DNA of 64,000 bases from Symbiodinium kawagutii (lineage: Eukaryota > Sar > Dinophyceae > Suessiales > Symbiodiniaceae): contig VSDK01016832.1 of assembly GCA_009767595.1 (NCBI GenBank), positions 46,985 to 110,984 of the forward strand. Reading direction: 5' to 3'. Below, in pieces: positions 1 to 10,400 of this stretch. The notes beneath the pieces were generated by a model that did no database searches, was not told the DNA's origin, and saw nothing but the letters and a program-made list of their open reading frames with translations. Made by a program: the position numbers and the translations under genes. Position 1 is the first letter of the stretch. Every line of letters starts with the position of its first letter.

Positions 1-3000
1 AATTAGTAGGATGGCCAAGACTAACCGACGGTTGAGACGACCCGGCTAAGGACTCAACAGCGTTTCTTTGGGGGGTATGGTGATCCCAAAAACGGCGTTC
101 ACCCGATCCAGACCCGGGGACATCGTCAGCCTGCGATTTGGGACGACGGGAAGCGCTAGATTTCAAACTGGGCGCCACACTTGGTCGACTGTGCTGAGAG
201 GGGGTCCTGTCAGCCCACCACCTGCCAGCCCCACGAAGCCTGAGTCTGGCGCTGTCATTTGAATTTGTGGACTTTTCCCATTCCTGGGGAAAAGTGTGGC
301 CGTTTCGTTTTATAACCAACTGGAAGTGCTCGTTGCGCAGATAGAGCACTATGGGGGGTTTTCGGGTCTTGGGGGGGCCAAACACATAAGGATAAGCAGA
401 GCCGTCCGACTTTTCCTCAACCACCACAATTTTAACCCCGCATCTTCTGGAGATAGCATCTAAGGTGAGGCCACACAGCCACTGACCATCCCTAAGGACG
501 CTGTCACACCAGCTGTCGAAGTCCTGCGGGATCGTTCCTCCCGCAGTAGTTGTGGTCTCATCAGGATTTGGGGTCCAAAGGTGACGATAATCATCATCAT
601 GTCGTTTAAGATGCGTGTGAACATCTGACCGGAGAGTTTTAATAGCAGTGGCAATTTCATTTTGAGCCGTTTCAAGTGACATACCACGGTGCATAGCCAG
701 GGCAACCCCTATGGAGTTCCAGCCGCAGTTGCCTTGTCCACCACAGTCGACAATCTGATATGGGCAATCATCAACCTTGGCTCGCTTTGCGACAGGTCCA
801 GGTTTGGAAACTGCTGACTCTTCTCCTGTCACCGCAAGCTCAGGGAGCGGAGCGCTTGCAGGTGTTCCTTGGACCGACCATGACCCCGCGGCCACTGTTT
901 TCTTGGTCAAAACCGACTTCCGCGGCGGAGGTTTACTAAGTGTGAGGCAGATGCCATTGTTCTCGACGCCAAACACTGGCGAGTCCTGAAACTCTGGCTT
1001 CACCTTAGTCAAAATCAGCCAAGGTGCTCGAGCAGAAGTTCGCCGCAGGACTGTGGTGTCCTGCAAATCTGCAGCTTCTAAGCATCTTAGGAGGTCCTGC
1101 GAAGTCCACTTGGTGGGGACTCCGGAAACTTGCCAGACCTTAGGTCGGGCTTCTTCAGAACTCACTTCACCGGTGAGTCCCAGCGAGGCACCGCCCCCGA
1201 TTCGAAACCTGAGTGGGGACCCCTTGCTGTGGCTAATTTGCTGCAGTCTGGCAAGGTACTGCTGATCATTTTCTTTTTCAACCTTCGGCACCCACGCAAC
1301 TTTAGGTGGGTTAGGATTGTCCTTAGTCATCTGGGACAAAAAGATACCTTTGGATCCCGACCGACGTAAAGTATCAAAGACAGCAGCCTGGTCGATTTTA
1401 AGGTATCCCTCCCAAACAATTTCCTCTCCCCCATATTTAGTCTTATGGGTAACCTCGGACCATTTAAAGGTACTATGAAAAACACTAGGCTCAACGATAC
1501 TCCTGAGGTTGGCAGCAGCGCGTTTGGTGACCTGTGTCCAATTTTCATGTGTGAAGAAACGCTTCGGGATCTGTACTCGAAGTGTGGAGAGGGATCTCTG
1601 AACTGGAGGAGCACTAGAACTCATGCTGCAGCTGGGCAAAGCAGGAAATTGCTCGGCCAAAGGGTAGGTCCAAAACACTCCGAGCCCTGCCTTCCCCCCT
1701 TTGTCAGTTGTCGGGAGGAGTCGCCGAACTCCACCTGGGTGCGGCGGTTCAGTTTGACCTTGTTGGGCCAAACAAACGATGGCGAAAGCTTTCTTGATGG
1801 CATGTACCTGAGCTAAACTGCGGAGTTCAGGCACTTGATGGTCCAGTGCCCACGTCACACAACCCTGTGGTGACTGTCCCTTAGCCAGAGTTTCGCGTAA
1901 GTTCCCCACGTTCATGGCAGCCTTGTCAGGCCAGCCCGCTGGGAGCAGGCGAACTGGTTGGAAATCACGGCTGGGAGCGGCAGCTTTTTGAACCTTAGCT
2001 TCATGGTGTTGAGACTTGCTTTTTCCTTTGCCTCGGCTTTTGGACACAGCATTCTCTGACTTAGGTTGGTCGGTGGCAGTTGTAGCCACCTGTCTCTTCC
2101 TAGCTCGCTTCTTTTTAGACAAGCCCTTACCTTTGGCAGCAGCACTGACTAAGCTTTGAAGCCGATGCAGCAATCCAGAGCCCTGATTCTTGCTGGAACG
2201 TTCAACAAGCCTCATCAAGGCACTCAACAATGCCTCGTCCCCAGCGTGAGCTGGAGCTTCTTGTTTTGGAGAACCTTTGGCGGCACCCTTACCACTCATT
2301 CCCCCAACCGACTTTTGGGTGGTCCCTTTCCCTTTACCCGAACCATCCCAGACAGACTTCCCTTTAAGCTTACCCTTGCCTTGTTCTTGGGTGGGCTTTC
2401 TAGGGGCCTCACTAGGGTTGCTAAAGTTGGCCAACAGAGTTTGGAGGCTAGTAAGCAAATCCTGTTCAGACTTCCCCCCTCCCCTGACCAACCTGTTCAA
2501 GCCGGGAGAAAGGCAAGGAGCAGGGTCCCGAACACCAACCGGCACACGACCATACCCCGACCAAGGATCCAAAAGACAGCAGGCCCTCCACCTTTGTCTC
2601 CAACCACGAGCCGACCCAGGCACGCGACAGCACCCAACCCACCGACAGGGAGTCAAAGCACGCGTCGCCTCAAACCTGCGAAGCCTAACGCCCACGTCAC
2701 GAGCAGCCCACCAACCAACTCCAGCCAGAAGAGCTCCGACGGAATAGACCAGACAAGCCCAGCGCAGGAAAAGAGGCCCACCAAGGGACAGACACACCTT
2801 GTCAAGGACCTTAGGGCCAACGCCAAGGGAAAAGGAACCAACCCAGCCCCAGACAGAGAACCCTAAACTCAAGGAACCAAACAAGACCCCGAGAGTACCC
2901 ACCACCCACGACAAGGGCGAGACAGAGACACCAGGACCAAAGGACAGTGACGAGGAGCGTTCACAAACACTCGCAGACACTGCCAAGCATCCCAGAGCTG

Positions 3001-3097
3001 GTAAGGCATTGGCACTTTCAGCAGAGCGCAGAGGCATCCGCAGCAAACGCCAGCGCACCGAAGAGAGCAGCAGCGCGAACAGCAAGGAGAGCCACAT
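1..3097 (-). CDS. LINE ORF with OTU-like protease domain, running off the left edge
   Basis: One minus-strand frame stays open from an in-frame TGA upstream of ATG 3097 to base 1, about 1,032 codons, with no stop in the window. Residues 1-180 are Trp/Leu/Gly-rich and hydrophobic; about 220-300 are Gly/Lys/Ser-rich; a basic cluster (SKKKRARKRQV) lies near 325-335. Residues 784-930 resemble an OTU cysteine protease: the Cys motif DCGGQGNCGWNS (Cys at codon 725-727) and a C-terminal LYLRNEHFQLV with the candidate His (codon 326-328). The layout is like the first part of dinoflagellate non-LTR retrotransposon ORFs, where endonuclease and RT would follow; those lie beyond the window, so retroelement identity is inferred. 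An alternative start is ATG 2299. Three relic spliced leaders sit about 100 bases upstream. OTU-like domains are known in some non-LTR elements. Whether this one cleaves ubiquitin or processes the polyprotein cannot be told. Confidence 0.72.
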   Translation of the reverse strand, partial: MWLSLLFALLLSSVRWRLLRMPLRSAESANALPALGCLAVSASVCERSSSLSFGPGVSVSPLSWVVGTLGVLFGSLSLGFSVWGWVGSFSLGVGPKVLDKVCLSLGGPLFLRWACLVYSVGALLAGVGWWAARDVGVRLRRFEATRALTPCRWVGCCRVPGSARGWRQRWRACCLLDPWSGYGRVPVGVRDPAPCLSPGLNRLVRGGGKSEQDLLTSLQTLLANFSNPSEAPRKPTQEQGKGKLKGKSVWDGSGKGKGTTQKSVGGMSGKGAAKGSPKQEAPAHAGDEALLSALMRLVERSSKNQGSGLLHRLQSLVSAAAKGKGLSKKKRARKRQVATTATDQPKSENAVSKSRGKGKSKSQHHEAKVQKAAAPSRDFQPVRLLPAGWPDKAAMNVGNLRETLAKGQSPQGCVTWALDHQVPELRSLAQVHAIKKAFAIVCLAQQGQTEPPHPGGVRRLLPTTDKGGKAGLGVFWTYPLAEQFPALPSCSMSSSAPPVQRSLSTLRVQIPKRFFTHENWTQVTKRAAANLRSIVEPSVFHSTFKWSEVTHKTKYGGEEIVWEGYLKIDQAAVFDTLRRSGSKGIFLSQMTKDNPNPPKVAWVPKVEKENDQQYLARLQQISHSKGSPLRFRIGGGASLGLTGEVSSEEARPKVWQVSGVPTKWTSQDLLRCLEAADLQDTTVLRRTSARAPWLILTKVKPEFQDSPVFGVENNGICLTLSKPPPRKSVLTKKTVAAGSWSVQGTPASAPLPELAVTGEESAVSKPGPVAKRAKVDDCPYQIVDCGGQGNCGWNSIGVALAMHRGMSLETAQNEIATAIKTLRSDVHTHLKRHDDDYRHLWTPNPDETTTTAGGTIPQDFDSWCDSVLRDGQWLCGLTLDAISRRCGVKIVVVEEKSDGSAYPYVFGPPKTRKPPIVLYLRNEHFQLVIKRNGHTFPQEWEKSTNSNDSARLRLRGAGRWWADRTPSQHSRPSVAPSLKSSASRRPKSQADDVPGSGSGERRFWDHHTPQRNAVESLAGSSQPSVSLGHPTN

Positions 3098-3195
3098 GGC
3101 GCACCCGCCCGCACGCTGCCTCTTGCAGCAACTAAATCACTTGTGGATGGTTTGACCTTTTGTAGGTCACTAATACGTTTTGGAAGGTCGGCTCC

Positions 3196-3245
3196 CTTGA
3201 GCCAAAATGGCTTGAGCCAAAATGGCTTGAGCCAAAATGGCTACG
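3196..3245 (-). repeat. Three tandem DinoSL relics
   Basis: Read on the minus strand, 3245-3226 is CGTAGCCATTTTGGCTCAAG, the 22-nt dinoflagellate spliced leader lacking its first two bases. It is followed directly by two copies of its 15-base 3' part, CCATTTTGGCTCAAG (3225-3211 and 3210-3196). Such truncated tandem leaders are the known trace of trans-spliced mRNAs that were reverse-transcribed, reinserted, transcribed and trans-spliced again. Three copies imply at least three rounds. The 15-base unit keeps frame, so the neighbouring exon reads through it as repeated HFGSS. Confidence 0.92.
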
Positions 3246-4400
3246 AAAGACGAGGAAGACGAGGAAACGGAATGCACGGACACGGCCATGTTGTTCCCGT
3301 GCACTCCAAAGTGGCACCATGTAAACGCCATAGGAACACAATGCCAGGAAACCAAAGACGCCAACGATCAGCAATGCGAGGCCAATAGCAAGCATCACTC
3401 CATGTTCGCCAGAACCACAGATGATATTGGGGTACTTGAGGAGGCTCTGCTGTCCGTTGGGATGGGTGTAGCACGTCAATGGAACAAGCGCGGTGGCAGC
3501 CATTGTGGAGAAACCCACCTCGCAAATGAATTGAGAGCCGAATTTGCAAGAAAATGCAACATCCAAGAAAACACAGTGACTGACAATGTGCTACGTGAAC
3601 CCCAACAACAACCTACAACACACAGTCACAACAAAATAGCGCTTAGGAAAATCAGAACTCAACGTCTTGGAACCTTTTGTCCAAGTGTGCAATAATACAA
3701 TTGGACAAATAGATGGACATCATAGCGTCAAAATCCATGGACGAAACGTTGCCGTAATCTATGACCATGACAGACGTCTTGTTTATGACAAGGAGTAGCT
3801 GTGGGGTTACAGCACAAGTCGTGAAAACGACCACTGGTACGAGGCGCACCTGCAAAAACTGGCCCATGCAACTGGCGACCTTGGTCATATCCCATCGATA
3901 CTTGGGAACCAGCTGGCTCACCTCGGCCGGATGCAGTCCACCACATCTGTCCACTGTTCCCCTGTTGACTCCTTCAATTGAAAAGTGTGTTCGAATTGCA
4001 AGGAACCAACAACTCTCACAGCTGTCCTCTGATTTTCTGTGTCTGTGTCTGGAATCTTTTGCCAAAGCGCCCCATAGTTCAGCAGAAACCAGGCAATGCC
4101 GGCTGGAAAGAAGAGCGCAGCCACTGAGTAGCGGAGGCTCGTATTGCTTCCCGCCAGGCATGCAAAGCCGAAGTTGTCGAGATCCAACAAGAGGATAGAG
4201 AACCAGCCGAAGAATGAGTCAATGTCCACTGGAAACTTCACTGTCATAGTGCCGATGATCCCGATGCTCTGCAACAAGGAAATCAGCATGCCAAAGGCGC
4301 ATGTTGTCGTGAAAAGCACTGAAGCTTTTGCCGTCACTTTCGAAGTCATCAAATAGTAAGCTGCCGTCAGGAAGAGGAAAACACAGACTGTGCCAAATGC
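3246..4400 (-). CDS. Exons 15-17: multi-TM domain, cut by the LINE
   Basis: Exon 14 ends with a hydrophobic stretch that continues into exon 15 (SLIILW / AFGTVCVFLFLTAAYYLM), which supports that junction. Exon 15 adds further helices and a conserved LLLDLDNFGFACLAG loop. Exon 16 is amphipathic (KYRWDMTKVASCMGQFLQ). Exon 17 holds TALVPLTCYTHPNG, the helix MLAIGLALLIVGVFGFLALC and then AFRFLVF. After that the frame enters the spliced-leader relics at 3245. In related proteins I remember, more helices follow FRFLVF, so this copy is interrupted, unless an unrecognised donor just before 3246 lets splicing skip the LINE. Confidence 0.75.
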
Positions 4401-7400
4401 CTCATTTTGGGAGCTGGGCGCCGAGGTCATGAAGAATCTGAATACCTTGCAGCTAGACTAATGGAATGTCAAGGAGAACACCAAAGAGTTACGTCTATCT
4501 GTGGCAGTCAAAGTCGGAAGAATGGGGTGGAAACAGTAGGAAAACGACGCATCAAACCTGCAGCAAAGCGATGCAATGAGGTGATGAAACCTGCAAAAGC
4601 ATCCAAAAATGCTTTTTTTTTTGGTGAGGGAATCGCAAGAGATTGGCAGCAACAAGGTTTATGGACACTTGAAAAACCCTTCGCGAATTGAATTTAGGAT
4701 CTGATAAGTGTTTCCTGCGGTGGCACGCACCAGAAATGATCAAAGTGGCACTGCCAGTAACACTTTGAGAAGCAACGAAGCCGCTGAAAAGGACTACTTT
4801 GGGGAGTGGGTCTTGTCATTGAAGTTTAGATCACATGATTGTACAGGACGCACAGCAACTTCACAGTGAGATACAGTGCGACGCTCAGTATGCAATGATG
4901 TCGCAGACTGGCATGAAACGAAAATGATGTTTTCTCTAAGGGCAGAACTATGCGGCAAAAATGTGAACATTCCGTGACATGTCCGTTTGCAACCCTCGAG
5001 GGGGGCTATGAAAAACCGTCTTTTGACGCATTGACATTGACCTGTCGCAAAGTTTCAAAATGTTCCACATCCTCCGAAGAATTCCCTCCTTGGAAACACC
5101 GAAGAAGGCACCTTTATAAAGAACCAAACCCAACTCACCAGGTCTGTTGGGGGGCACCATGCTAGACCTTCCCTTCCTTGCCTTACCTTCTTCCACCTTC
5201 AATCTGTCCCTTATTCTTTTTTTCCATGGTCTTCCTGCCTGGTAGTGTGCTAGGCAGCCGTGGGTTTGATGGCAACTTCAGCAACAATTGCTTCACATGA
5301 TTTGCATGACCATCAAACTGGCATTCATGTTTAGGAAAATGAAACCACAACCACTCTTTTCGTGTCTCACCACTGCAACTGGCTGTGCAACTGGGAGACC
5401 CAAAGGATGATCAAGGAATCGTCGCATGCTTTGCATTCTCCCTCATTCAAGTTGTAACCTGCGAGCGCAGCTGTGAAGCTTCCCAGGCAATGCCAAAGCA
5501 CACTGTTCAAAAACAACTTCTGAAAAGCCATTCCTCTACGATTCAATGACCCTAATCACTTCACGGAGCTAGAAACAATGCAAAGCAAAATCATCACTAC
5601 CCCATGCTCTGTATTTCACAGTCCAGAGCTGCACTTCAATGACAACACCAGTGCCGGACTGCAAACAATTGCAGAAGTTCTGTTGCTGATATTCTAAGGT
5701 GCTATTGAATGAAATCTCCCATTGGACATTTCTATTGGGACTTCGTCTTCGGAAATCCTTCGCTCTTGATGCCTTTGAGATCCTACTGTAACAAGTCATT
5801 TGAAAGTCTAACCTGCCATGTGGAAGTACTGTCTTAGAGGAATGCCTTGGGCTTTTATAAGCTTCGTAACTCTCATAGGCCTCTCATTATATAAATTGTT
5901 TGTTACTGTTCAGCAGACTGTTGGGAATCTAAACAAGTTGTCTCAACAAAACTTCATTTTCCAAAGCAATTTGCTGAGGAACCTAGTCTTTCGCTGTGCC
6001 ACAGCGATCAAGTTCCGAAGGAAATTTTCTGTTCAGAACCTTCTTGGAGATTCATCCACCTTAGAGTATCTTTATGTATCTTTAGGGGTCTTGGGTCAGC
6101 GTTTTGACCTTCCCTTGTCTCACTTCCCCATCTTTGTTGTTGAGGCGCCACGGGGCACAAAGAGGGCGGTAATGGTAAGGGGTTCATTGGAAAACTACCT
6201 ACGGCTGAGTCAAGCGTGGGAATGGGAACTTTTGCTAGGATTTTAGTTGGCTGACTATTTACGAACTGGTAAACAACCCCAAGAATCTGCAGCAAAAAGT
6301 GTTGAAACAAGGCATGGCAAACAACTCACGTTTACAAGTTCTAGGATTCTTTGAAACAAGCACTATCACCCGAGTTTTCACACCTCCTGGCGGCTGATTA
6401 CCCACCATTATCAACCCCCTACCGCTTCACCCTGTCTACTACAAAGCACATTTTTCTACCTTGAAATCACAGTTTCTGAGGTCCCAGCAGCTTTACATTG
6501 TATAGAATAGTAATTCATAAAAATATTACTAGAAAATCGTCATCCTCAGGGTTCACTTGTTGATAGTGATCACATCAAATTTTGTCAACAGTATTCAAGA
6601 TCTGGTCGGTGCTTTCAACCTCTATGAAAAACCAACCAACCTTTTGTCAATGACAGGGAAAATAGAAGTTGTTCAACAACACCAACCAAAGAAGATCCAA
6701 TGTGTGGACTCATGGCGAAAGAAAATTGCCTGGGCAAAAAATCCACGGGGTGCTTTGCAGCGAAACGCTTCTTCGAGAAAATCTAGGTCATCGTTGGCTC
6801 TTGTTGCAAAAGAACATAGAAGGGTCTCCTGATTTCAGGGTTTGAAGGTTGATATCTGGCCTGTTATATTACAATTTTGATGTTAACCATTTTATCGTTG
6901 TCTTGTATGTCTTTTCCACTGTATTGATCAGGGGGATTTTCGTCCCACCAAAGGTTTTGTGCAATAATGGTGCTAATATGTGCCAATGGTTGAGGTTACA
7001 TTTTTGGTAAGGACATCTGTAGACACATCAACCAACCTCCACACTGAAACCCAGCAAATGTCACAAAGCGAGGTCCGTTCATGGTACCCCCCACATGGTT
7101 GATGGTGAATTACCAGCTATGGTGAGCCACTGATGGTGATTTATAGGCTGGACCTCCTCCCATTGTGGCAACACCCTGCCTGCCTGGAGGACACTCACCG
7201 CAGGGCACTCCAATCAATCCGCCGCTGCATCGGTTTGGCAAGCCACCAGGGCATTGCGATACGGTGCCGCAGCGGTACACCTGGCATTGTTAGAGCATGG
7301 CATGGCATCTTCCAACACTTTGACCAACTTGCTGTGGAGCTGTGGTTGTGCGAACGCTTCTCAGGTTCTTAAACTAGGCTCCTTTGGTTTGCGACCAGTT

Positions 7401-10400
7401 TTGTGGGATGCAGTCGACACTGCATGGTGCAAAGCTCTTGGCATCTCTTGGCAGCGTCTGAACTGCGAAGCTTTAGGTTTGCCCGCAAGGTTTGCCCACG
7501 AGACCCTGACGCTCTCTGGGTCTTAGTGCCGTCACTTGTGAAGCACTGCATCCGGCCGGGCTGAGGACCCTGGAGGTCTCTGGCAGCAGCAGTGGAATGG
7601 GAGAATCCCATGACTTGGAGCAGTGAAGCAGTGGGAGGGGCTCAAATCACAGGATGATCAAGATTAGCCCAGCAATTTTAAACTTCTCTTCCAGAAGGCC
7701 CAGCATTTTTCTACAAACCTTGCCATATCGCGTGCTTCCAGATGTTTCTATGTGAGATCCGAAGCCTGAGCTTCTCATGGCCGAAGTGTGATTTGCGGTA
7801 CTTCTTTGATCTTCTTGTCTCATATGTTCTAGAAATTACTGAAACAAACATCCCTTTCTTTAGATTCTTGTTTGGAATCTCCTTCTCAAGTTGTATTTTT
7901 TTCAAGTCAATCCTTCAATTCTCATATTGTGAAAACTCTTTTTGAAGTCGACGAGGATCCATGGAGGCCAAGGCTGTTCTGACAACTCCAAGGAAGCTCC
8001 AAGCTCTGGGGTTTCGTGCTGGTGCTGCGAGGGTTTGTTGTGCTGCTAGGCATTGTGCATTGTGCAACTGCTTCTTCTGGGTCTTGCTTCTTCTTCTTCT
8101 TCTTCTTCTTCTTACAGTTGTTATTTCATTGTGGGTCTGGCCGGTGAGTGGCGAAGCACAACGGAAGTGCACAACGCAAGGCGCAAACTCAGCGTGCTGA
8201 GCCTCTCGATCTGAGCTCAGAAAACTTCGTTTAGAAAGCGCGAAAATTTCGAGTTCGCCATGCGACCTGCCTCAAGGGGTTCAGCTGTCGTGCTGTAAAA
8301 GCCCTCAGCGATCTGTGGCACGTAGTCTTCGTGCAAAGGATGAGTTCCGCTCACCAAGCCTTGGAGCTCCAAACCAAGGCTTCGAAGACTTCCCCCAAGC
8401 AATTCGCATAGATTCCGGATGGATTCCTAATAGATGCCGGATAGGCGTCTGATCGATTTCCAGTTGTTGCCCGGTAGATTCCTCATAGATCCGCAATAGA
8501 TTCCAAATAGATTCCTAAATAGCTCGCTGATAGATGATCAATAGACTCTTCAAAGATGCTTCACAAGTTTGAAATAGATGCACTATGAATTCTCACAAGA
8601 TTCCTAATACGATCCTTCTGGATTCCCAATATGGATTCCCAGTAGATTCTGATAGGTTCCCAATGGATTCCCAATAGATTCCGAATAGATTCCTGAAAGG
8701 TTCCCAAGAGATTCCAACTGATTCCCACAAGACTGCTACAAGATGCCCACTTCTGCATAGTTTCCAAACTCATTCGGACTCTCAATAGATCCCCCATGGG
8801 CCCCCAATCGATTCCCATGAGATGCCCAATAGACTCCTAATCGATTCTCAATACATGCCTAAAAGATTCTTTAAAAGGTTCCCAATAGATTCCTGGTCGA
8901 TGTTTACTAGATTCGTGATAGATTCCCAAAAGATTCCTGTAATACAACCCCCTATCAATTTTCAATAGATCCTCAACAGCTTCCCAATAGGTTCCTAATA
9001 GATTCTCAACAGATTCCTAAACATTGCCAGCAAATCCCGAATAGATTCCTAGCAAATTTCCAATAGATTCCTAATAGATTCCCAACCAATAGCTGACAGG
9101 TTCCCAATAGAATGACAGTTGATGTCAATAGATTCCTCATAGGTTCCTACTAGATTATCTGGATTCCTAAGAGGTTCCCGTTCAGTTCTCCATGCATTCC
9201 CGATAGGTTTCCAATAGACCCACGATGGATGCCAAATAGATTCCTGAAAGATTCCCAATAGATTCCTATTAGATTTTGAATCGATTCCCAATGGAGGCCC
9301 AATACACTCCTAGTAGGTTTCCAATCAATTCCTAATAGACCACTGAAAAATGCCCGACAAATGCCCCATAGATTCCCCATGGATAGATTCCTGATAGACC
9401 CTGGAAACATTCCTAGTAGATTCCTAATAAACCCCCAATGAGTTCCCAATGAATTCCAAACAAATCCCAATCGATTCCCAATAGATTCCGAATAGATGTC
9501 AAATAGATGCCTCAAAGATTCCAAATAGGTTCCAAATAAATACCCAAAAATCCTGATAATGGATAGATATAGAATGATATAGAATAGATTCCCGCTAGAT
9601 TCCGAATTGATTCCGAATAGATTCCTTCGCTCTTCACTCTGGATTCGGCTGTGACAGTGAACGGTGTGGTTAAACAGCCCTCTGGGGAAGCTCAATTTCT
9701 CTGAGTCTCTGAGTTGTCTCCATTGAGAATGCTAGATCCGTTTCAACGAACATCATCAGTGAAATCGCCACCAACCACTGCCGCTTGTGCATTACCAGGG
9801 ATACATAGAAATTGCGATGGCCCAAATTGTGCCAAAGGATAGCTCAGGCAACGGTGGAAACCACATGGATGCTCAGTTAAAACCATTGGGGCCACGCAAC
9901 TGATAAACTGACGGGAACTCAGCTCATTGATCATAACTGGAAATACGACTAGCCCACCACGTGCCCAAAGTCTGCACTATAAACCCAGTAAACTTTGAAC
10001 CTAAAAGAACAACTCTGAAAGCAAACTTTGCAAATCTTGGCTGCCACAAAAATGCAGGCACAAGTGACTCTTCTCGGTGCCCATCAAAGGGCATTCCAGA
10101 CCCACTTGGCATTTCTCGCAAATCAACTCGCCTGCGACCCTTTCTTCTCAACTGAGATTGAAAGAATTTGTGGGGCAAAACTCACGGATTCATATGGATT
10201 CTAGATGAGGGAAGCCTCGGTACAATGATGTAGGCACTCGTCAGAAATCAATGACAAACCATCCCATGCCTTTATCCTCGTAAGGGACCTAGTACATCCT
10301 AATGCTACAGCTGGATACATCGAAACTACCCGCTGGTTTCAATGTGACATGGATGGCAAGTGGAAAGCAATGCAGGTGAAACTGGAGACTCTTCACTATT

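Larger units (their letters stand above)
1..3245 (-). mobile_element. 5' part of a non-LTR (LINE-like) retrotransposon, spliced-leader-tagged 5' end
   Basis: The element starts at 3245 with a nearly complete DinoSL and two truncated ones. A ~100-base leader and then the long OTU-containing ORF follow. Upstream (3246 and above) the sequence switches abruptly to a conserved exon of another gene. This is the arrangement expected if a trans-spliced element mRNA was reverse-transcribed and inserted. The 3' end, poly-A or target-site duplication would lie left of the window and cannot be checked. The reading frame is undamaged over 3.1 kb, so the copy is young or selected. Confidence 0.65.

Noticed and set aside
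2156-2866. Plus-strand Pro/Thr-rich ORF of 236 codons
   Set aside because: It is the antisense of the long LINE frame on the minus strand, which carries the OTU motifs; its low complexity reflects the Gly/Lys-rich region opposite.
2869-3114. Cys-rich minus ORF at the LINE start
   Set aside because: It overlaps the LINE frame in a different phase and stops early; the LINE frame is open for 3 kb.
8561-9695. Minus ORFs repeating NLLGIYWESIR
   Set aside because: Product of the 11-bp repeat read in three frames; no start context, no domain.
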